Positions 43,754-52,879 of a stretch of 64,000 nucleotides of DNA are shown piece by piece. Source of the stretch: Streptomyces eurythermus (GTDB lineage Bacteria > Actinomycetota > Actinomycetes > Streptomycetales > Streptomycetaceae); assembly GCF_014649115.1 (NCBI RefSeq), contig NZ_BMSK01000030.1, positions 1-64,000 on the forward strand, in the 5' to 3' direction. Within the stretch, counting starts at the first letter, position 1, and each line of letters starts with the position of its first letter. The translations under genes and the position numbers were made by a program. Under the pieces are notes generated by a model, which saw nothing but the letters and a program-made list of their open reading frames with translations, did not search any database and was not told where the DNA came from.

Positions 43754-44167
43754 TCAGCCGGCGGTGGCCTCGCTGTCGTAGCGGGCGCGGTTCGCGGTGA
43801 TCTCGTCGTGGTGGGTGCCCGCCCAGTCGACGAGGGCGGTGACGGCGTCGAGGAGGGTGGTGCCCAGGTCGGTCAGGGCGTATTCGACGCGTGGGGGCAC
43901 TTCGGGGTAGGCGGTGCGGGTGACCAGGCCGTCGCGCTGGAGCTGGCGCAGGGTGTGGGTGAGCATGCGCTGGGAGATGCCGGTGACGGCGTTCTGCAGG
44001 TCGGTGTAGCGCAGGGGGCCGTGCTCCAGGGTGCCGATGACGAGCACGGTCCACTTGTCGCCGGCCCGGTCCACGATCTGCTGGATGGTCTCGCCCTGCT
44101 CGGCAGGCCAGCGGGCACACGGCCCGGACAGTGCGGCGGCCCGCTCGTCCTTTGCGTCGGCCTGCAT
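43754..44167 (-). CDS. HxlR-family transcriptional regulator
   Basis: A 137-residue winged-helix regulator. ATG 44167 follows AGGTG. Near the N-terminus SGPCARWPAEQ provides a Cys that could sense redox. The family core is IVDRAGDKWTVLVIGTLEHG, ISQRMLTHTLRQLQRDGLVT and RVEYALTDLGTTLLDAVTAL. It diverges from an NADPH:quinone-oxidoreductase-like gene, which it probably represses until quinone or aldehyde stress. Confidence 0.92.
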   Translation of the reverse strand: MQADAKDERAAALSGPCARWPAEQGETIQQIVDRAGDKWTVLVIGTLEHGPLRYTDLQNAVTGISQRMLTHTLRQLQRDGLVTRTAYPEVPPRVEYALTDLGTTLLDAVTALVDWAGTHHDEITANRARYDSEATAG

Positions 44168-44392
44168 GACGCACCTGCCTTTCCGGTTCCGCACACGCGT
44201 GTGCCTTTTGTAGACCTCTCCGTGGCGACGCACGATGGCGTTGCGCACCAATCGTACGTAACGACTTCATCGGTGCGTAGCGGGACATCGGCCCGGCGTG
44301 AACCGCGCGCGGGGCGACGCCGGCGCCCGCGAGAGAGAACGTCACCCCCATCACCGTTCGGGCGGCACCCACCCGCCTTCTGGAGGAAAATC

Positions 44393-45292
44393 ATGACCAT
44401 GCGCGCCGCGACCGTTTCCCGCTTCGGCGGTCCCGAGGCCGTCGAGATCACCGAGCACCCGCTCCCCGTACCGGGCGAGGGGCAGGTGCGCGTCAAGGTG
44501 AAGGCTGCCGCGATCAACCCGGTGGATGTCGCCATGCGTTCCGGCGTCTTCGGCGGCCAGGGCCCCGTCGGGCTCGGCTTCGATGTGGCCGGTGTGGTCG
44601 ACGCCGTCGGCCCCGGCGCCGACTGGAAGGTGGGCGAGCGCGTCTTCGCGGTGGTGACCGGACACCACAAGCCGCTGGGAACCCACGCGGACTACATCGT
44701 CGTGGACGCCGGCATCCTCGCTCCGTCCCCCGCCTCCCTCGACGACGTCCATGCCGCCACCCTGCCGCTGAACGCCACGACCGCTTCCCAGGCGCTCGAC
44801 CTGCTCGACCTGGCTCCGGGGCAGACCTTGCTGGTCGTCGGCGCGAACGGCGGGGTGGGCGCCCACGCGGTGGAACTGGCCCACCAGCGGGGACTGAAGG
44901 TCACCGGGGCGGGGGACGCGGCCTTCGAGGACTTCGTCCGTGCCCGCGGCGCCGATCACTTCCTGGCCCGCGGTGAGACCTTCGAGCCGGCGTCCTTCGA
45001 CGGCGTCCTGGACACCGCGAGCCTGGGTGCCGCCGCGCTTGCCGCCGTCCGTGACGGCGGCGCCTACGCCGGCCTGTGGCCGGGCAGCGAACCCGCCTCC
45101 GAGCGCGGCATCCGTGTGGAGGCCGTCAGCGTGCGGTCCGACGCCGCCCTCCTCGACGACCTGTCCCGCCTGGCCGACCAGGGCGTGCTCTTCGCCCGCG
45201 TCGCCAGGACCGATCACCTGACCGCCGCGGCCGAGGCCCACGCACGACTCGCCGAGGGCGGCCTGCCCGGACGCATCGTCCTCGTGCCGTGA
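44393..45292 (+). CDS. NADPH:quinone oxidoreductase-like MDR protein
   Basis: A 299-residue medium-chain reductase without structural zinc. ATG 44393 follows TGGAGG; a second ATG is 6 nt on. Features include MRAATVSRFGGPEAVEITEH, NPVDVAMRSGVFGGQGPVGL and the NADP site TLLVVGANGGVGAHAVELAH. It likely reduces quinones or activated alkenes. It diverges from the HxlR regulator; an NmrA-like gene lies 220 bp downstream in the same direction. Confidence 0.9.
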   Translation: MTMRAATVSRFGGPEAVEITEHPLPVPGEGQVRVKVKAAAINPVDVAMRSGVFGGQGPVGLGFDVAGVVDAVGPGADWKVGERVFAVVTGHHKPLGTHADYIVVDAGILAPSPASLDDVHAATLPLNATTASQALDLLDLAPGQTLLVVGANGGVGAHAVELAHQRGLKVTGAGDAAFEDFVRARGADHFLARGETFEPASFDGVLDTASLGAAALAAVRDGGAYAGLWPGSEPASERGIRVEAVSVRSDAALLDDLSRLADQGVLFARVARTDHLTAAAEAHARLAEGGLPGRIVLVP

Positions 45293-45512
45293 ACCGCTCG
45301 CCCGCCGACGACGGCCCCGACGGCGCCCTGTGCATGTGCCGCCGAGGCGCCCACCCCGCCCGGTTCCCGCACACTCCCAGCCGCGTCGACCGCCTCGGCG
45401 GTCCTGGCAGCAGCGCCGCCATCCTCACCGACGCCCCGGGCGAGGACCTCGCCCTCCGTCGCCTGATCCACATCCACCGCACGCCCGCACCACGAACCAC
45501 GGAGGACATCCC

Positions 45513-46163
45513 ATGACGAAGATCGCTGTCTTCGGCGCCAATGGCACCATCGGCTCCGCCATCGTGCGCGAGGCCCTGCGCCGAGGCCACCGCGTCACCG
45601 CGGTCGTCCGCGACCCCGCGAAGGTCACCGAACGGCACGCCGACCTGACCGTCACCACGGGCGACGTCCTGGACCCGCAGTCGGTCACCGCCGCCGCGAA
45701 GGGCCAGGACGTCGTCGTCAGCGCCGTCGGCGGCGGTGACGGCCCCGGCCACCTCGCCACCATCCGGCCCGCCGCCGAAGCCCTCACCGAAGGTCTGCGC
45801 GCCCTCGGCGACCGGTCCCCCCGCCTGATCACCGTCGGCGGCGCCGGCTCCCTGCGCACCCCCGACGGCAAGCAGGTCTGGGACGCCCCCGGGCTGCCCG
45901 ACTTCCTCCTGCAGATCATGCACGCCCACGGCGACGCCCTCGACCACTACCGCACCGTCACCGACGTCGACTGGACCAACCTCAGCCCCGCGGCGACGAT
46001 CGCCCCCGGCGACCGCACCGGCGTCTACCGGACCGCCCTGGACGACCTCGTCACGGACGAGAACGGCGACAGCACCATCTCCGTCGAGGACTACGCCGTC
46101 GCCCTCCTCGACGAGATCGAGCAGCCCCGCCACCACCGCCAGCGCTTCACCGTCGGCTACTGA
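45513..46163 (+). CDS. NAD(P)-binding NmrA/SDR-a5-like oxidoreductase
   Basis: A 216-residue Rossmann protein. ATG 45513 follows GGAGG. The NAD(P) motif is KIAVFGANGTIGSAIVREAL and RRGHRVTAVVRDPAKV; later come DVVVSAVGGGDGPGH and LITVGGAGSLRTPDGKQVW. It is the same type as YwnB-like proteins frequently controlled by HxlR regulators. No catalytic YxxxK is obvious. It probably belongs to the HxlR-controlled redox set. Confidence 0.88.
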   Translation: MTKIAVFGANGTIGSAIVREALRRGHRVTAVVRDPAKVTERHADLTVTTGDVLDPQSVTAAAKGQDVVVSAVGGGDGPGHLATIRPAAEALTEGLRALGDRSPRLITVGGAGSLRTPDGKQVWDAPGLPDFLLQIMHAHGDALDHYRTVTDVDWTNLSPAATIAPGDRTGVYRTALDDLVTDENGDSTISVEDYAVALLDEIEQPRHHRQRFTVGY

Positions 46164-46186
46164 CCTCCGACCCGCGCGACCAAACC

Positions 46187-46217
46187 TCGGCCCGCCCCCG
46201 GCAGGACGGCGGGCCGA
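46187..46217 (+). terminator. Hairpin terminator after the NmrA-like gene
   Basis: TCGGCCCGCC (46187-46196) pairs with GGCGGGCCGA (46208-46217), loop 11 nt, 23 bp after the stop. Confidence 0.65.
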
Positions 46218-46320
46218 ATCGCGTACCGCGACGCCCGGCGCCCGACGCAGCCGCCGGGCGATGGGTCAGCCGACTATGACTGGTCGTAATGAACACCCGC
46301 CTGCTACAACAACTTTGCGG

Positions 46321-46533
46321 CTACAGAACCGCAGCACCTCCACACAAGGTGCACAGCCATGCCCCCGGGTTCTCGGCGATGTCCAGCGCGTGCTCCACAT
46401 CGAGCAGCAGCGCGCCCCGCGGGGCGTCCTCGCAGTCCGGCGCGCGCAGCACACCCCGGGCCGGGCCTCGCCCCCACTGGACGGCCCTTGCCCTATGTCC
46501 GCGCTGCCTGCACGGCTGTGCATGCGTGGACAC
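46321..46533 (-). pseudogene. DUF6233-like C-terminal remnant
   Basis: The minus-strand frame ends APDCEDAPRGALLLDVEHAL, then DIAENPGAWLCTLCGGAAVL and a stop. The xDC...CTLCGA pattern resembles the zinc-finger-like tail of Streptomyces DUF6233 proteins. The N-terminal half is missing. The identification is from a short pattern. Confidence 0.4.
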
Positions 46534-46689
46534 GGTGGATCAACGGTGGCGGTGACGGTACCCGGCGCCGGCTGGAGTCCTGGGCGCGCCGCTTCCGGGG
46601 AACCCGCCGCACGGCCGGGGCGGGTGGTGGCCGTCTGGACGACGGCCTCTTGTGTCCAGGTAGGAGGTGATCCGCTCGCGGTCGTGGCA

Positions 46690-46911
46690 CATCACCCGTC
46701 GGCTGGAGTCGACCTGGTCGGCACGATCGGCCGCGCGGCCCTGGGCGACCTCCTGCCCGCACGCCGACGGCAACGGGTGAAGGCCCGCACCCGAAAGCAC
46801 CCCACCAGCAAGTACGGCCCGAACGCGGGACAACACCCCCACAAGGCCCAGAACCGCACCGTCCGTACCACCGTCTTGTTCTTCGCCCACGGCCTCAAAA
46901 GCCGCTCATGA
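46690..46911 (+). pseudogene. IS4-type transposase C-terminal remnant
   Basis: The frame reads LGDLLPARRRQRVKARTRKH, then PTSKYGPNAGQHPHKAQNRT and ends at 46911. A basic KARTRKxPTSKYGPNAGQ tail is familiar from Streptomyces IS4-like transposases. The DDE core is absent. No inverted repeats were identified. Confidence 0.5.
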
Positions 46912-46959
46912 CCCCGACGCAACGGTGCTGAGGCCCCAGCTCGTGGTGACGAGGGGCCT

Positions 46960-48174
46960 TCACCACGGCGCGCCCGGCCCGAACGGTTCGAAGAACATGA
47001 CGTCCAGCGGATGCAGGTCCCGGCCGGTCAGACCGGGGAATCCGGATTCGGCGGGGCCGCCGCGCAACCACGTGAGCAGGGTTGCCGTGAAGTCGCCCGG
47101 CAGGGGCGGTCCTTGGTCGCAGTGGCGTGGGTTGACGGCTACGCGCCACGTCTCGGGCGGGCCGTCCGCGCACCAGCCGATCTGGTCCCCGTCGATCGTC
47201 GACGCGAACGGCAGGAAGCCGCCGGGCTCGGGCCACGCGGGCATCGGGTAGTACTGGGGATGGGCGGCGCGCAGTTGGCGGTATCCGTCAAGCATGCCCT
47301 CGACGGTGGCCGCGAGCCCCTGATCCCGTGGCCGGTCCAGGGACAGTGGGGCGCTCATGTCCAGCCACCAGCTCCAGTTGCCCGCCCCGTACCGCTCCGT
47401 GAGCGCCACGAAGTCCGGCGGCAGCCGGGTGCCGAGCCGCTCGAAGACCTGCTCCCATGTGCCCTCGCCCATGTACGGCTCCAGGGGCGGTGGGACCAGC
47501 GCCATGACGGCGTCAAGGCCCGAGCCCTCGGTGAGCGCCGCGTGCTGCCGCGCGTCCACGGCGGTGCCCGCAGGCGGTGGCGACCAGGGGGCGGCCCCGG
47601 CCAGCGGCGGCCAGACCCGTATCTGTGAGGACAGCGGGCCCAGCAGCCCGCCGGGCTCGCCCGGGTGCGGCACGCCGGTACGCAGCAGCGTGAACAGCAG
47701 TTCCAGGAGCGGGACTTCGTAGTCCACCCAGGGCTCGCTCACCCCGACTGCCACATTCGTGGTCATGAGCGTGACCGGCCACTCGTCGGGGTCGTCCGAC
47801 GCACCCGTGTTCCAGAAGAGGTGGTCGCCGCTCCTCGTCGTGGCGAAGGCGAGCAGGCCGCCCTCCTCGGGCAGGAAGGGGCGCCGCCGCGCGGTGAACA
47901 TGCCGGGCCGGATCGCCGAGTGCCGGCGCGTCTCGACGATCCATGCTGCGTACTCGAAGCGGCCGTCGGTGCTGACGCACGGGGGGTGCAGCCGGATCGC
48001 CGCATCCGGGCCGCCTATCTCGGCCGCACCGTACGCCGACACGAGCGCCTTGTAGTCACCGGGCAGCGCGGTGCCGAGCCAGCCCTCGACCGCCGCCCAG
48101 TCGACGGCGGGCGCCGGGCCGGGCGGCGGTCCGACGAGACCTGTGAACGCGGTGATCCGCGCAGAGTGATCCAT
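46960..48174 (-). CDS. Tandem SMI1/KNR4 domain protein
   Basis: A 404-residue protein with two SMI1/KNR4 (SUKH) folds. The first spans residues 15-170: VEGWLGTALPGDYKALVSAY, then GGLLAFATTRSGDHLFWNTG. The second spans about 230-400: FERLGTRLPPDFVALTERYG, then PFASTIDGDQIGWCADGPPE. Each ends with the family's acidic strand turn. ATG 48174 is the most likely start although its ribosome site is weak; in-frame starts to 48204 are possible. SUKH proteins often act as immunity proteins to secreted toxins, but no toxin gene is adjacent. A housekeeping binding role is also possible. Confidence 0.82.
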   Translation of the reverse strand: MDHSARITAFTGLVGPPPGPAPAVDWAAVEGWLGTALPGDYKALVSAYGAAEIGGPDAAIRLHPPCVSTDGRFEYAAWIVETRRHSAIRPGMFTARRRPFLPEEGGLLAFATTRSGDHLFWNTGASDDPDEWPVTLMTTNVAVGVSEPWVDYEVPLLELLFTLLRTGVPHPGEPGGLLGPLSSQIRVWPPLAGAAPWSPPPAGTAVDARQHAALTEGSGLDAVMALVPPPLEPYMGEGTWEQVFERLGTRLPPDFVALTERYGAGNWSWWLDMSAPLSLDRPRDQGLAATVEGMLDGYRQLRAAHPQYYPMPAWPEPGGFLPFASTIDGDQIGWCADGPPETWRVAVNPRHCDQGPPLPGDFTATLLTWLRGGPAESGFPGLTGRDLHPLDVMFFEPFGPGAPW

Positions 48175-48393
48175 GGAGCCGAGGATGACATGCCCCACCG
48201 ACATCGAGACTGGGACCTGGCACCGCTCGGGCGTCTGGCCCGCCCACTGACTGACGCTTCGGCTGTCCTCGGGTTGAATCGCTCGGCTCCCGGGCGGTGC
48301 CACAGCGCGCGTGACCGGCCGGTCCACCATGGCCTCATTGCCTCGCCCAACCCCCTTGCCCCGCAGGCCACAGCGTTGACGCAACGGTGTTGA

Positions 48394-48860
48394 TCAGCAC
48401 CTTCCGGTGTGATCTTGTACTCGAAGCGGTCGTAGCGCAGCCGCAGCGCGGCGGTACGGTCCCGGGCTTTCAGGAGCACCGGGCCGAGGCTGCCCCCGGG
48501 TGACAGGTCGCGGTGCCCGTAAAGTTCCAGCGGCAGGCCGTGGTCGGGATCCACTCGCCGCCGTCGGGGGGATGGGGTGGGGCGTCGAGGAAGACGACAA
48601 GGGCGTAGGGGTAGTCGTCGGTGTGGGAGCCGTGGGTGTCGTCTTGGTGGTGCAAGGTGATCATGTGGCGCGGTCGCCTGGCTGTGGCCAGGCCCCGCCT
48701 CGTCGAAGGCGCCGGTGAAGACGAGCCCGCCCGTGGAGGAACTCCACCTTCTGCGCGGTGGTGCGCCACCGGCACAGCAACACCTGAGGGGTCACGGGCT
48801 CGGCTGCCAGCGGCAGGTCAGGCCCGGACATGCGCGGCATCCGCTGAATCGGTGAGCGAA
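48394..48860 (-). pseudogene. Fe(II)/2-oxoglutarate dioxygenase-like relic (ArpA/HalD type)
   Basis: Minus-strand segments in different frames assemble an oxygenase. About 48840-48730: PDLPLAAEPVTPQVLLCRWR, then AQKVEFLHG. 48665-48560: MITLHHQDDTHGSHTDDYPY, then ALVVFLDAPPHPPDGG, containing HxD iron ligands. 48550-48420: PDHGLPLELYGHRDLSPG, then RYDRFEYKITPEG. At least two frameshifts break it. The HTDDYPYALVVFLDAP pattern is typical of ArpA/HalD-like proteins. Confidence 0.5.
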
Positions 48861-49036
48861 CGCGCCGCACGTCGGGGTGACGTCGAAACGGCGGTGTACG
48901 ATCCGCGGATCGCGGACCAGTTGGCCCTCTTCGGGAGTCCCGCCTACCGACCGCCGGGGCCGATTCACCTTCGAGTGCGCTCCAGCAGCCACACTGACTG
49001 CGAGATCGAGTGCACGGCACAGAACGGCGGCTGCAG

Positions 49037-49846
49037 ATGACGACGACGAACCGGGCGGGGCACCCCCTGCCGTACGACACCTACCGTGAGGCGATCGGGC
49101 GGGAGACCCGCCGCTTCGCCGACGCGGTGCGGGACGCCGACCCAGCCGGCGCCGTGCCGTACTGCCCCGGTTGGACCCTGGCCGATCTCACCCGGCACGT
49201 GGGAGCGCTGCAGCGCTGGTTCTGCGTCCTGCTGTCCCGGCGGGTGCAGGAGGTTCCCCGTGACCGGGACGTCGAGCTGGGGCTTCCCGAGGACGTGCGG
49301 GATTACGCCGACTGGCTGACGGCGGGCGTGCCCGCGGTGGCCGCTGTGCTGCGGGACACCGATCCCGGCGCGACGATGTGGACCTGGGGCGCCGATCCGC
49401 ACGCCCGGTTCTGGGCCCGGAGGATGCTGTTCGAGACGCTGGTGCACCGGGTGGACGCGGAGCGTGCCGTCGGCCGCGACGCCGATGTCGACCCGGAGCT
49501 GGCCGCGGACGGCGTCGACGAGTTCCTGGTCAACCTGCCGTACGCGGGTCTCTTCGCGCCGGGGGTGACCGAACTGCGCGGCGACGGCGAGATCCTTGCG
49601 TTCGGGTGCACGGACGCCGGTGGCGCGGCCGGCGAGGAGTGGCGGGTACGGCTGGAGCCGGACGGCTTCCGGCCGGTGGCGGGCGGCGGGAGCGACCCCG
49701 GGGCGGCGGACTCCGCGGCCGTCCGGGCTCCGGCCGCGGACCTCCTGCTGCTGCTCTACGGCCGCCGGTCCCACCGGGAACCGGTCTTCGAGGTGTCGGG
49801 GGACACCGGGCTCCTGGACCGGTGGTTCGCGCACACGGCGTTCTGA
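49037..49846 (+). CDS. Maleylpyruvate isomerase/mycothiol-dependent (TIGR03083-like) protein
   Basis: A 269-residue DinB-fold protein. The N-terminal metal-binding helix region is TRRFADAVRDADPAGAVPYC, PGWTLADLTRHVGALQRWFC; the conserved His in LTRHVG and later HRVDAERAVGR provide the usual triad. The C-terminal SCP2-like part is present (LLLLLYGRRSHREPVF). ATG 49037 was used; an ATG at 49010 in frame is an alternative. Such proteins may be mycothiol-dependent transferases; the substrate is unknown. Confidence 0.85.
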   Translation: MTTTNRAGHPLPYDTYREAIGRETRRFADAVRDADPAGAVPYCPGWTLADLTRHVGALQRWFCVLLSRRVQEVPRDRDVELGLPEDVRDYADWLTAGVPAVAAVLRDTDPGATMWTWGADPHARFWARRMLFETLVHRVDAERAVGRDADVDPELAADGVDEFLVNLPYAGLFAPGVTELRGDGEILAFGCTDAGGAAGEEWRVRLEPDGFRPVAGGGSDPGAADSAAVRAPAADLLLLLYGRRSHREPVFEVSGDTGLLDRWFAHTAF

Positions 49847-49877
49847 CCCGGGCGCCGAGGCTCGTGTCGCCCGCTGG

Positions 49878-50170
49878 TCATCCGTACGTTCGCCGGTGCG
49901 GCTTTCCGGCGGCGAGGTGGGCGGCGAGCGCCGCGATGTCGTTCTGCAGCCGGTCGCCGCTGTGGGCGAGCAGGTCGTGGCGGAGCCGCTCCGGCAGCGC
50001 TTCCGGCGGCAGGGCGCACCAAGCACGCAGCCGCCGCAGCAGGGGTAGAAGGCCCCCCTAGGCGTCGCGCATTTCGGTGGTGCCGTGCGTGTCCAGCAGG
50101 AGCTGGTCGCCGGGGCGCAGCGGGTAGGCGTCGACGTGGTAGGGCTCCTCGAACCACGTGCTCCCCGGCG
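49878..50170 (-). pseudogene. SpoIIE/PP2C phosphatase C-terminal relic
   Basis: From about 50170 the frame gives FEEPYHVDAYPLRPGDQLLL, then DTHGTTEMRDA and a stop at 50058. The sequence picks up in another frame with AWCALPPEALPERLRHDLLA, then HSGDRLQNDIAALAAHLAAG and a stop at 49878. The first part is the PP2C motif LRPGDxLLxYTDGxTEARD; the second is the normal C-terminus. A frameshift and loss of the N-terminus make it inactive. Confidence 0.65.
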
Positions 50171-50715
50171 GGGATCGCGGCGAACACGGCGCTAGGCACT
50201 GCCGGTCCGCCACCGCGCCTACGACTCGCCCGAGATGCTGCGGCACGCCCTCCACCACGTTCTGACCGCCACGCCCCTGCCCGGGGAGGCGCGGGCCACC
50301 GCGGCCCCGGTGACGGCGCCGACCGGGGAGCACGACCTGCGCCCCAAACCCGGTGCGACCGGGCCACCTGCTCCCCGCTGGAGGCCCCGAACGCGTGGAG
50401 ACGTGAAGACCGTCACGGACGGCACCCTGTCGGTCGCGGCCCCGGGCAAGAGGAACTTCCGGGCGTACGTGCCAGGCGGTGCCGGCCGGATCGGCAGTGA
50501 TGGCCCCCTACGTGAAGCGACCTCTGGGCGGCGGCACGCCGCGGGCCCGGAACACAGCTGCACCTGGAACCGGGCGCGGAGCGACAGCCGACGTCCCGTC
50601 CGGATGGCCCGGCCTCGTCCCGGCATGACGACGGATCCGCCAGGCACGCTTCGACCTGGACACCGCGGGTACTCCCCGCCCGGTACGACACACACGTAGC
50701 GCCGGGAGGTACCTC
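50171..50715. other. Gap of about 545 bp without a convincing gene
   Basis: An open plus-strand frame at 50235-50699 starts with coding-like MLRHALHHVLTATPLPGEAR but then loses bias and has no ribosome site. No conserved family is recognised. The last 15 bp contain the GGGAGG ribosome site for the antitoxin gene. Confidence 0.4.
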
Positions 50716-50898
50716 ATGGGCAAGCTGGGAGACATGGCGAACAAGGCCAAGGGGATGGCGAAGGCCCATCCGGACCAGGCCGACAAGGGTGTCGACAGCG
50801 TCGAGCGAATGGTCGACGAGCGTACAGGGGACAAGTACGACGCGCAGACCGACAAGGCCGCCGACGCCGTGCACCGTTCCTATGGCGGCGGCGAGTGA
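50716..50898 (+). CDS. MT0933-type small antitoxin-like protein
   Basis: A 60-residue helical protein MGKLGDMANKAKGMAKAHPD, then QADKGVDSVERMVDERTGDK and YDAQTDKAADAVHRSYGGGE. This is the actinobacterial Rv0909/MT0933 antitoxin family, often paired with a SRPBCC-type toxin. No toxin partner is nearby, as is common in Streptomyces, so a general stress role is possible. GGGAGG precedes the ATG. Confidence 0.8.
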   Translation: MGKLGDMANKAKGMAKAHPDQADKGVDSVERMVDERTGDKYDAQTDKAADAVHRSYGGGE

Positions 50899-51099
50899 CG
50901 GACCGCTGAACCCGCGGCACCCGGAACCGGGCTCCGGCGTCGATCGCCGGGGCCCGGTCGTGTTCCGGACGCGGAGCGGCGGCTAGTAGTGCTTCGTTAC
51001 GTCGGGTGATCTCGCCTGGTGGCGGGCATCTGTCGGGCATGAGGCTGGGGGAGTGGAACGGCTCCGGGGTGAGTTTTCGCAAGTTCGTGGCCGATGTGT

Positions 51100-51540
51100 T
51101 CGGGGTCGCTGCAGGAAGTCACCTGGCGGCAGGGCAGCAAGAGCACGACGACCTCGCAGTTCGCCGTGCTGCAGGTGCGGCCGACGGGCAAGGAAGCCTG
51201 CCGCACCGCCCAAGAGAAGGCCGACGGACGAAGCCGCTGGAACGGCGTGCTGCCGCTGCGGACCCTGCTGGTCGAGCGATCCCGGGAAGCCGGTGGTGAG
51301 CCGACCGGTTACTGGATGACCAACCTGCCCGCCACCACGCCCGTCGCCGATCTGGTGCGGTGGGCCAAGATGCGCTGGCAGACCGAGCACGACTACCGCG
51401 AACTCGAGCACGGCCTGGGCCTGGACCACGTCGAAGGCCGCACCTGGCGCGGCTGGCACCACCACGTCACCCACGTCACCGCCGCCCAGGCCTTCCTCAC
51501 CCTCCGGCGGCTCGACACAAAAGCCCAGACGCCGGCCTGA
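51100..51540 (+). pseudogene. IS701-family transposase, C-terminal third
   Basis: The frame reads LQEVTWRQGSKSTTTSQFAV, then TGYWMTNLPATTPVADLVRW, AKMRWQTEHDYRELEHGLGL, DHVEGRTWRGWHHHVTHVTA and ends LDTKAQTPA at 51540. These are characteristic of the last 150 residues of IS701-type transposases (YRELKxGLGLDHxEGRxxxGWHHH). The N-terminal two thirds are gone; the break near 51100 adjoins unrelated sequence. It is non-functional. Confidence 0.88.
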
Positions 51541-51621
51541 CCCTCTACCAGCCTTGATGAGTCGATCCACCGACCGGCACCGCCTGAATGCCTGCGGCAT
51601 CGTGTATGGAAGCCTGTCCAC

Positions 51622-52083
51622 ATGGACACATTCGCGGACCGATTCGACGGCGGGTGCAAGTGGTGGGAAGCCGCCATCGAAGAAGCGCAGGAAGGGCGCT
51701 GGGTCCGTGATGCCGTGGAACGGCAAGTCATCAAGGACATCGGCGCCGCCACAAACCCTCTTCATGGCGGACGGATGGCCCCGTTCACCGAGGACTCGTG
51801 GCACGTACGCATCGGGAGGATCGCGAACTGGGCCGGGGTGCTGCGGCTCGCGGCCCGGTCGGGCGGATGGGAGCTCCAACCCGTCGCCGGACGCATCCCG
51901 TCAAAACCTGCCGGCATGACCGAGCTGCTGTCTGGCATCTATGCGGTCGGCGAGCAAGGAGAAATTTGGATGCGGCAGCTCCCGAAGGGTGAACTGCCAC
52001 CAGAAGACGAGATTGCGAAGGCTGAGGGCTTCCTCACTGGGCCGGGATCCGTCGAGGACCTTGAGCTCTTCTTCTACGACTGA
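51622..52083 (+). CDS. Hypothetical protein, possible immunity-like protein
   Basis: A 153-residue protein starting MDTFADRFDGGCKWWEAAIE, with later SGIYAVGEQGEIWMRQLPKG and an acidic end (EDLELFFYD). Acidic, no signal or membrane segment. Small acidic orphan proteins beside IS elements are sometimes immunity proteins, but there is no direct evidence. GGAAG lies 9 nt before the ATG. Its intact frame between two IS relics suggests recent arrival or selection. Confidence 0.55.
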   Translation: MDTFADRFDGGCKWWEAAIEEAQEGRWVRDAVERQVIKDIGAATNPLHGGRMAPFTEDSWHVRIGRIANWAGVLRLAARSGGWELQPVAGRIPSKPAGMTELLSGIYAVGEQGEIWMRQLPKGELPPEDEIAKAEGFLTGPGSVEDLELFFYD

Positions 52084-52101
52084 AAGGCCGTCGCTTCGCC
52101 G

Positions 52102-52235
52102 TCACCGCCGTGCCCGGACGAGGATGGCGGCGACGTGGAGTGCGGCCTGGTAGGCGATGGCGAGCTTGTCCGTTCGCATGGCCAGGCCGCGCCACTGCTT
52201 CAGCCGGTTGGTTGGGTGATGTCGGGCCCGCTCCT
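52102..52235 (-). pseudogene. IS5-family transposase C-terminal fragment
   Basis: Minus-strand codons read NRLKQWRGLAMRTDKLAIAY, then QAALHVAAILVRARR and a stop. This is the classical IS5 end (NRLKQWRGLAMRTDKLAxxYQAALxLAAIxxWxR). Only about 45 codons remain. Confidence 0.8.
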
Positions 52236-52267
52236 CTGACGGTGGCCGGTTCGGTCCGATCACATCG

Positions 52268-52807
52268 TTACGCGGGATATGTGCAGGGTGGAGGGACGAG
52301 GGCCAGGTGGTATCGGGTGTAGGTCTCGAAGACCTCGGCGACCTTGAAGCGGAGCCGGGTCAGCACGGCGCCACTCTTTCCGTTTCCGTGGGTGACGCCC
52401 GCGAACACGTCGGTGGCGCCCAACGTAGTGGCTCCGTACTCGATCAGCGCACGGCAGGCCGCAGTGGCGTACCCATGTCCCGTTGCCTCGTGGTCGAGCC
52501 AGTATCCGAAGCCGTACTTGGATGGGTTGACGGCCACAAGGTCGACGCGGCCGATGAGGGCGCTGTGAAGGAGGACGCCGCAGCGGAGGGACGGGCTGGG
52601 GTCGTTGAGCAGCTCGGCATGTGCCGTCTTGTAGTCCGATGCGGCCAGCGCCTGGTAGTCGCCGTGCTGGGTGAGGTGTTCGCGATTTCGGTCGATGAGC
52701 GCGTAATATTCATCGGCTTGCTCAGCAGTGAGTGCACACAGCGTCAATCCGGAGACGTGGGTTTTGAGTTCGGGAAAGATGTGCTTGTCGTGATGACTAC
52801 CGGCCAT
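52268..52807 (-). CDS. GNAT family N-acetyltransferase (RimJ/RimL-like)
   Basis: A 179-residue acetyltransferase. ATG 52807 starts MAGSHHDKHIFPELKTHVSG. GNAT features are YGFGYWLDHEATGHGYATAA, followed by CRALIEYGATTLGATDVFAG and THGNGKSGAVLTRLRFKVAE, as in protein N-terminal alanine or diamine acetyltransferases. The upstream in-frame sequence to 52993 belongs to an IS630 relic and is not part of this gene. Its substrate is unknown. It sits between IS5 and IS630 fragments, so it is possible cargo of past transposition. Confidence 0.88.
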   Translation of the reverse strand: MAGSHHDKHIFPELKTHVSGLTLCALTAEQADEYYALIDRNREHLTQHGDYQALAASDYKTAHAELLNDPSPSLRCGVLLHSALIGRVDLVAVNPSKYGFGYWLDHEATGHGYATAACRALIEYGATTLGATDVFAGVTHGNGKSGAVLTRLRFKVAEVFETYTRYHLALVPPPCTYPA

Positions 52808-52879
52808 GTCGGCTGACCCTACGACGGGGGCCGGGCCCCTGCCATGGCTTTTGGTGGCGTGCAGCGACTGAATGCCGCT

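Noticed and set aside
46261-46911. A 216-codon plus-strand frame as one intact gene
   Set aside because: Only the last ~70 codons have a recognisable transposase pattern; the beginning is antisense to a minus-strand relic.
50235-50699. 154-codon plus-strand frame
   Set aside because: No ribosome site, coding bias only for the first ~40 codons, no recognised motif; treated as a relic or chance frame.
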